DNA of 64,000 bases from Membranipora membranacea (taxonomy: Eukaryota; Bryozoa; Gymnolaemata; Cheilostomatida; Membraniporidae), in assembly GCA_914767715.1 (NCBI GenBank), contig OU612068.1, positions 12,276,001 through 12,340,000 of the forward strand, read 5' to 3'. This document shows positions 60,401-64,000 of this stretch, in pieces. Within the stretch, counting starts at the first letter, position 1. Each line of letters starts with the position of its first letter. Both the position numbers and the translations under genes were made by a program. The notes beneath the pieces were generated by a model. The model was not told the origin of the DNA, ran no database searches, and saw nothing but the letters and a program-made list of their open reading frames with translations.

Positions 60401-60554
60401 CTAGTTTTATCCAACTCATCACCCGTCGCTTCATCCACACACCAGCACTGCTGCTCGTAACATTGTACTGGTCTGAATGTACCGTCCGGCTTACAGCTCG
60501 GTACAAAACCACCACTAAACACAGCCATATACTTTGCCACCTCACATGGTGAAT
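45492..60554 (-). CDS. Type XV/XVIII-like collagen with thyroglobulin, TSPN and endostatin domains (5' end not found)
   Basis: Exons in coding order: 60554..60369, 58625..58486, 57955..57755, 56979..56764, 56516..56439, 56110..56045, 55531..55234, 54764..54634, 54422..54321, 54097..53965, 53840..53758, 53544..53482, 53295..53173, 51566..51338, 51122..50977, 50375..50274, 49833..49678, 49366..49234, 48953..48817, 48525..48424, 48285..48265, 47559..47431, 47003..46890, 46564..46370, 46033..45930, 45693..45492. Phases all agree; 1195 residues are visible. Order: thyroglobulin type-1 domain (1-61; [25 protein letters not shown]); TSPN/LamG (about 62-273); acidic linker with SG sites (274-394); interrupted Gly-X-Y helix (395-930); trimerisation domain (942-991; [20 protein letters not shown]); hinge; endostatin (1030-1195) with four Cys. 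A secreted basement-membrane-type collagen is expected. The first exon starts mid-codon, so the signal peptide exon lies further right. Confidence 0.92.
48034..48156. repeat. Foldback element related to 49000-49164, diverged
   Basis: GTTTGATCTAGTTTGTCTGC..ATTCCAGTTG..CCACTC pairs imperfectly with AGTGGAAGTGGAGCAACTCC..GACCAAACTTGG. The order of blocks (GTTTGATC, CATTCCAGTTG, CTCCACT-like, GGAGCAACT) mirrors the foldback at 49000-49164. It lies in the collagen intron between 48265 and 47559. Confidence 0.65.
49000..49164. mobile_element. Near-perfect foldback element in a collagen intron
   Basis: A 74-base left arm (49000-49073, starting TGTTGGTTGCTCCCCCTCCA) pairs with a right arm (49091-49164, ending GGGGGAGCAACCAACA), with only a few differences and a 17-base loop. 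Each arm itself contains a hairpin (CTCCACTG..CAGTGGAG). It fills more than half of a 280-base intron. The arms being so similar suggests a young insertion or ongoing correction between arms. Confidence 0.9.
50813..50854 (+). repeat. Tetranucleotide microsatellite (AATG)n
   Basis: About ten uninterrupted AATG units in a collagen intron. Confidence 0.95.
51720..53115 (+). pseudogene. Degenerate non-LTR retrotransposon (reverse transcriptase remains)
   Basis: Translation of the plus strand shows [15 protein letters not shown], then [20 protein letters not shown] (motif A, about 51886-51942), [20 protein letters not shown] (motif B, about 52060-52118) and FADDTNL (motif C, near 52150). A C-terminal part follows ([16 protein letters not shown].., [16 protein letters not shown]). 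In-frame stops at about 51846 and 52176 and frame changes show it is dead, and it lacks its 5' half. The motifs fit the CR1/L2/Jockey group. It is inserted antisense in the collagen intron between 53173 and 51566. Confidence 0.85.
54225..54299. repeat. Hairpin in a collagen intron
   Basis: A 27-base arm, ATGAAAATTATTAAGACTCG..ACCTG (54225-54251), is perfectly complementary to 54273-54299, with a 21-base loop. In gene orientation the hairpin begins about 21 bases after the donor of exon 54422..54321. Confidence 0.85.
58444..58457 (+). repeat. G homopolymer tract
   Basis: Fourteen consecutive G, about 28 bases from a collagen exon edge. One of several G or C tracts in the window (also near 11940, 19112, 23347, 36045, 41056 and 41826). 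Confidence 0.9.
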
Positions 60555-62143
60555 CTGAAAAAGAGGAATATATATTTTAATTGCCATGCTTTACTACTCA
60601 GTGATAAGTCTCCTGAGCCTGTGACTTGGGCCTCCTTTAATCGTTGACACAGAGAAAGTATATGCTAACCAACTCCAGATGCCATTCATTTTCCCTTTAG
60701 TTTATTTAGACTAAATTTTTTGCGCCTTTATACAGTCATGATCCTTTTTGAGAAACCCATAGCGGGTTAAGTCTAGCGGGTCAATACAGACTTTGTACTG
60801 GTTTCACCAGGCCCCTAAAAAACCATTCCTTGGGCTTAATTAGATTTGATTTCGTCTACCGCCCTCAAACACAAATTCAGTAAACAGCCTCCGTGCTATT
60901 ATTTTTGTTCGTCAAAAACTGTAGTACTGCTAGCTTTTCCCAGGATGTCTCCTGACAGATTCTATACAACAGCCCAGTGACTTTCTTAATTTATTTTGTT
61001 TGGAGATATTGAATTGTGTCAAAATGTTAGAGCAGTAATAAGAAGTTGGCGCTTCGACACCCATGTTTCAAATTAACAGATAAAGTAAATTGGCTTTTTA
61101 TTTGTGTAATCAAGCTCCGCATATTGGGGCCACAAACGTGATCTAACTTAATTTCGCTTACCCAACTTTCTATCTTAAAGAATGGCAAGCCAAAACAGCA
61201 ATGCTTGCGCTTTACAAATTTGGCAGAAGGAATTCCACGATTTCAAGCTTCCTTCATATTGAGTGAGCGTGATATTTTTTGCATCATTGAATAACAATTG
61301 TCATTAATTCACCCACAGCTAAATCAACAGGCAGATGATAGTTTTATGCATTGTCAAAAACCTTATCAAAGGCTGGCCAAAGGTGGGTGCCCCAAGCTAA
61401 AATAGATTTGAATGCTATGATTCAGATTTTGTGATTACAGTTATGGCTTTTTTGATTGTCACAGGGGGATGAGGAATGTAGATTGGGCATCGGGCAGGTA
61501 AGGGGCACTGTGAATCTGAGTACCATTTTGTGAACGATGAACAGATTTAATGAAATAATGCAGGCCAATCAATCACTCTAGTTTTTCTTCGGACCAGCAA
61601 TTTTACCTTTATGTTGAGAAGAATTTAATTGAATTTTTAAATTGAAAACCTGTGTTGCTTTTTCCTATTAGGAGTAAATGTAAGCCAGAGTTTAGGCCAG
61701 ATGGTTAATAGTTTAGCTACCACCAACCTTTGCTGAGGGTGGAAGTTAATACGAAGTAAAGAACTTGAGTTAATATAAGCCAGCCACTAATTCCACGGAT
61801 TCATGTCTGTGCCCTACTGTTCCTCCTTTGAATACTTTACACCTCAAGGTTCCTAACATGCTACATATTTCTTCATTTTCATAATTATACTTGGCACTGG
61901 CCTGCCTTAATTGTAATTTACGAAAAAAATTGGCCTTTGTTTTTTACACATAGCAGATAAAGAACAATAAAGAAAATTAATTGTTAACGAAAAGATCAAG
62001 TGAGAGACAAAACAATATAATTGTGATCTTCTGATAAATTATAACGATAAAATCGCAATTAGTCTTGTTTTCTTGTGAGGAGGTGTGACACATAAGAACA
62101 GGTATAGGTGAATCACATAATGAACACAACTGGTATAGGTGAA

Positions 62144-62470
62144 AATGCTTTTACGCAGAAATGATTGGCTTAACTTCACGCCAGAGTCAGCGCCAGGCGC
62201 TTCAAGACGGCTGTTATTGTGATGGAGAGCAAAGTTTTTGCTTTGCATGGCAATACTCTGAGCCCACACAGAATTCAGTAGAAAGAGCATATTTTTCTGT
62301 TATGTATGTTTTACACAGGGATGATTGGCTTAAACAGACGTCATAGCTAACAACAGACGCTTTAAGATGGTTCTAGTGTTGCTGGAGAGAATATTTGGTG
62401 TTGCCCATGTCAATGCTCCAAGTCCACTTTGAATATAGTTGAAAGACAAATGTATACTTTGCTATGTTGC
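62144..62470 (+). repeat. Diverged tandem duplication, two units of about 163 bases
   Basis: Unit 1 starts TTTTACGCAGAAATGATTGG near 62150 and unit 2 TTTTACACAGGGATGATTGG near 62313. Shared blocks follow in order: GATTGGCTTAA, GACGC or GGCGCTT, TTTAAGATGG or TTCAAGACGG, GGAGAG, CAATRCTC. The units have diverged by many substitutions. No coding potential. Confidence 0.7.
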
Positions 62471-62532
62471 TATGCATTTAGACAGGGCAGCACAATCATC
62501 CAAAATTCTGACCTGAGTACTCTATATATTAT

Positions 62533-62566
62533 ATCACAGAGTAAGGATATATCCTTACTCTGTGAT
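62533..62566. repeat. Perfect short palindrome
   Basis: ATCACAGAGTAAGGAT, AT, ATCCTTACTCTGTGAT. Confidence 0.85.
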
Positions 62567-63484
62567 TATATGAGTGATAATAAACTAATACTCACTGAAG
62601 TCAATGCTGCCTACATAAGCCAGGCATACGCTGACAAGATAAAACAAGCAGCCGGTCAACCTAGAACAGAATAATGGGTCAGATTAACAATGAAAACAAC
62701 GCAAGTGCTAATTACTCAAATATAATTGTCTACACATAACATCAAAAATGTGAAACATAATGATATTATTAATATATAATAGTATCAAGATACTTATTGG
62801 CAACAAAAATGCAGCGATTTGAGATCATGAGTATTGTTATGCTGTTTTTATCGTGGCACAGCAGTTTATAATTAGTTATCGATATGAGAGAACCATTCAA
62901 CAAACCGTATTGTTAGGCGCCCTGATCACAGTAAAAATTAAGCGACAGAAAATGTGCACAGCCAAATAGGCAAGACTACACAACTTTATGGGCGGAAGTA
63001 ATTTGGAGTAACACACCCCATCACATCTGCTTGCAACAAGTACCAAGATAAATTTCCAGATGAGAGTTTTAGGCACTTCTACTTTGAAAAACTGCATCAA
63101 GTTGTGTAAAACCTGACAAGAGCGACAAATATTTTGCATTAGTCAGTTCCACTGTTTATTTACATTTTATGGTCACAAATTCAAAAAGGCAAACACATGT
63201 TGCTGGTTGACTGGGTTAAAACTTCCTCATGCTTTTATTACATTTATCCGCCAAAGTTTCTGCTTGAAATTTGCACTTGTAGCATCATCTACTCAAAAGA
63301 TGTAGGTTAATTTATGAAGACCAAAATTAAAAAAACAGCCAGTGTTATTATTTTCTTCATTTTTAGAGTATGGAGAGAACATAATTCAATTCGCAAATCA
63401 GAGACCAAAATCAAGTTTCAGCCAGCTAGCATTTTAATTATTCTATCAAAAACATAAACTGACAATATATAACATATCCTGTCA

Positions 63485-63540
63485 GTTGGTGTTGGGTTGA
63501 GGAACAGAACAATATTATTTGTTCCGTTCCTAACACCAAC
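63485..63540. repeat. Foldback hairpin
   Basis: GTTGGTGTTGGGTTGAGGAA..CAGAACAA pairs with TTGTTCCGTTCC..TAACACCAAC, with a few mismatches, around an AT-rich centre. Confidence 0.7.
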
Positions 63541-64000
63541 ACAGATACCAAGTATACAGCCTCGTACATTAGATCATATCAAGAAAAGATGAATTAAAAT
63601 CTATCCTTTTATTTTAATATTCTTACCAGGTCATCATGAGTTTTGACGGCTGAAGCTTTGGAATATGATTACAAAATCTCCTCCAGGAAACAGCACCACC
63701 AAACCCGCATATCGTTTTCTAAGTCCGTGAGTTGCTCTCTATACTCATTCATATATAATATAATATCAACTGCTACTGGCCCAAGCCTTTTATCTACGGC
63801 GGTTTAACTATAGCCTAAACAAAGCTCACACCCCCTTCACAATAGATTTTTCATCAAAAAGTGATTGTTAGCCTAAGGACCTGGAAACAAATATCGTATC
63901 AAAAGACTGAGGGCGTGTCAGTCAGATCGGGAATGTGTTTTGATTGTTAATTTTATATCAGATGGCTAGATCAAGACAAGCTTGCTATGCTTAGAAAGTG

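Larger units (their letters stand above)
60555..64000. other. Probable 5' intron of the collagen gene, no exon recognised
   Basis: The thyroglobulin exon begins mid-codon, so at least one upstream coding exon, including a signal peptide, must lie here or beyond the window. I looked on the minus strand for an ATG-started hydrophobic segment ending in phase 1 at a donor and did not find a convincing one. The donor-like TG|GTAAGA at about 63627 gives stops in the needed phase. A tandem duplication and two palindromes lie in this stretch. Confidence 0.5.

Noticed and set aside
63620..63710. Candidate signal-peptide exon for the collagen on the minus strand (ATGCGGGTTTGGTGG.., donor near 63627)
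   Set aside because: The frame from that ATG stops after about 12 codons, and the phase required by the thyroglobulin exon runs into stops before the donor.
1..64000. Prokaryotic-type systems (operons, CRISPR arrays, phage or plasmid modules)
   Set aside because: All recognisable genes are intron-split animal genes. No regularly spaced direct repeats or ribosome-binding-site-linked gene strings were seen.

Overview
This is nuclear DNA from an animal. The genes are split by many GT..AG introns with lengths from tens of bases to about 2 kb, the base composition is AT-rich, and the proteins are metazoan. They include a type XV/XVIII-like collagen with an endostatin domain, a ribitol-phosphate cytidylyltransferase of the CRPPA/ISPD type, TBC1D30, MON1, LRRC74 and a CD225 protein. 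Exon phases join without conflict in every model except at one frameshift. Short intergenic gaps, many small foldback repeats and divergent but alignable proteins suggest an early-branching invertebrate; a sponge is my best guess, but the window alone does not prove it.

Layout: (1) 1-1562, minus: 5' part of an unrecognised Ser/Thr/Tyr-rich protein that runs off the left edge. (2) 1563-8612: no gene, with foldback and dispersed repeats. (3) 8613-18333, plus: TBC1D30-like Rab GTPase-activating protein, 14 exons, with one apparent 2-base deletion. (4) 19866-27966, minus: LRRC74-like protein (leucine-rich repeats plus two EF-hands), 12 exons and one possible in-frame cassette exon. (5) 27967-30744: gene-free, with palindromes. 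(6) 30745-35140, plus: CRPPA/ISPD-like enzyme, 8 exons. (7) 35784-40283, minus: MON1, 9 coding exons. (8) 40306-42046: gene-free, with an inverted-repeat element. (9) 42047-44387, plus: CD225/dispanin-like two-helix membrane protein, 3 coding exons. (10) 45492-60554, minus: collagen XV/XVIII-like chain, 26 exons seen, with a thyroglobulin type-1 domain, a TSPN/LamG domain, an interrupted triple helix, a trimerisation domain and endostatin; its 5' end lies to the right of the last exon I could find. (11) 60555-64000: no exon recognised, with a tandem duplication and two palindromes.

Gene order alternates in strand, giving head-to-head pairs (LRRC74/CRPPA, MON1/CD225) and tail-to-tail pairs (TBC1D30/LRRC74, CRPPA/MON1, CD225/collagen). 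I see no operon or functional cluster. MON1 and TBC1D30 both act on Rab GTPases, and CRPPA and the collagen both bear on the cell-matrix interface, but linkage here is probably incidental.

The two most notable points are the thyroglobulin type-1 domain joined to an endostatin collagen, and the density of mutually unrelated short inverted-repeat elements, including at least one family with two clear copies.
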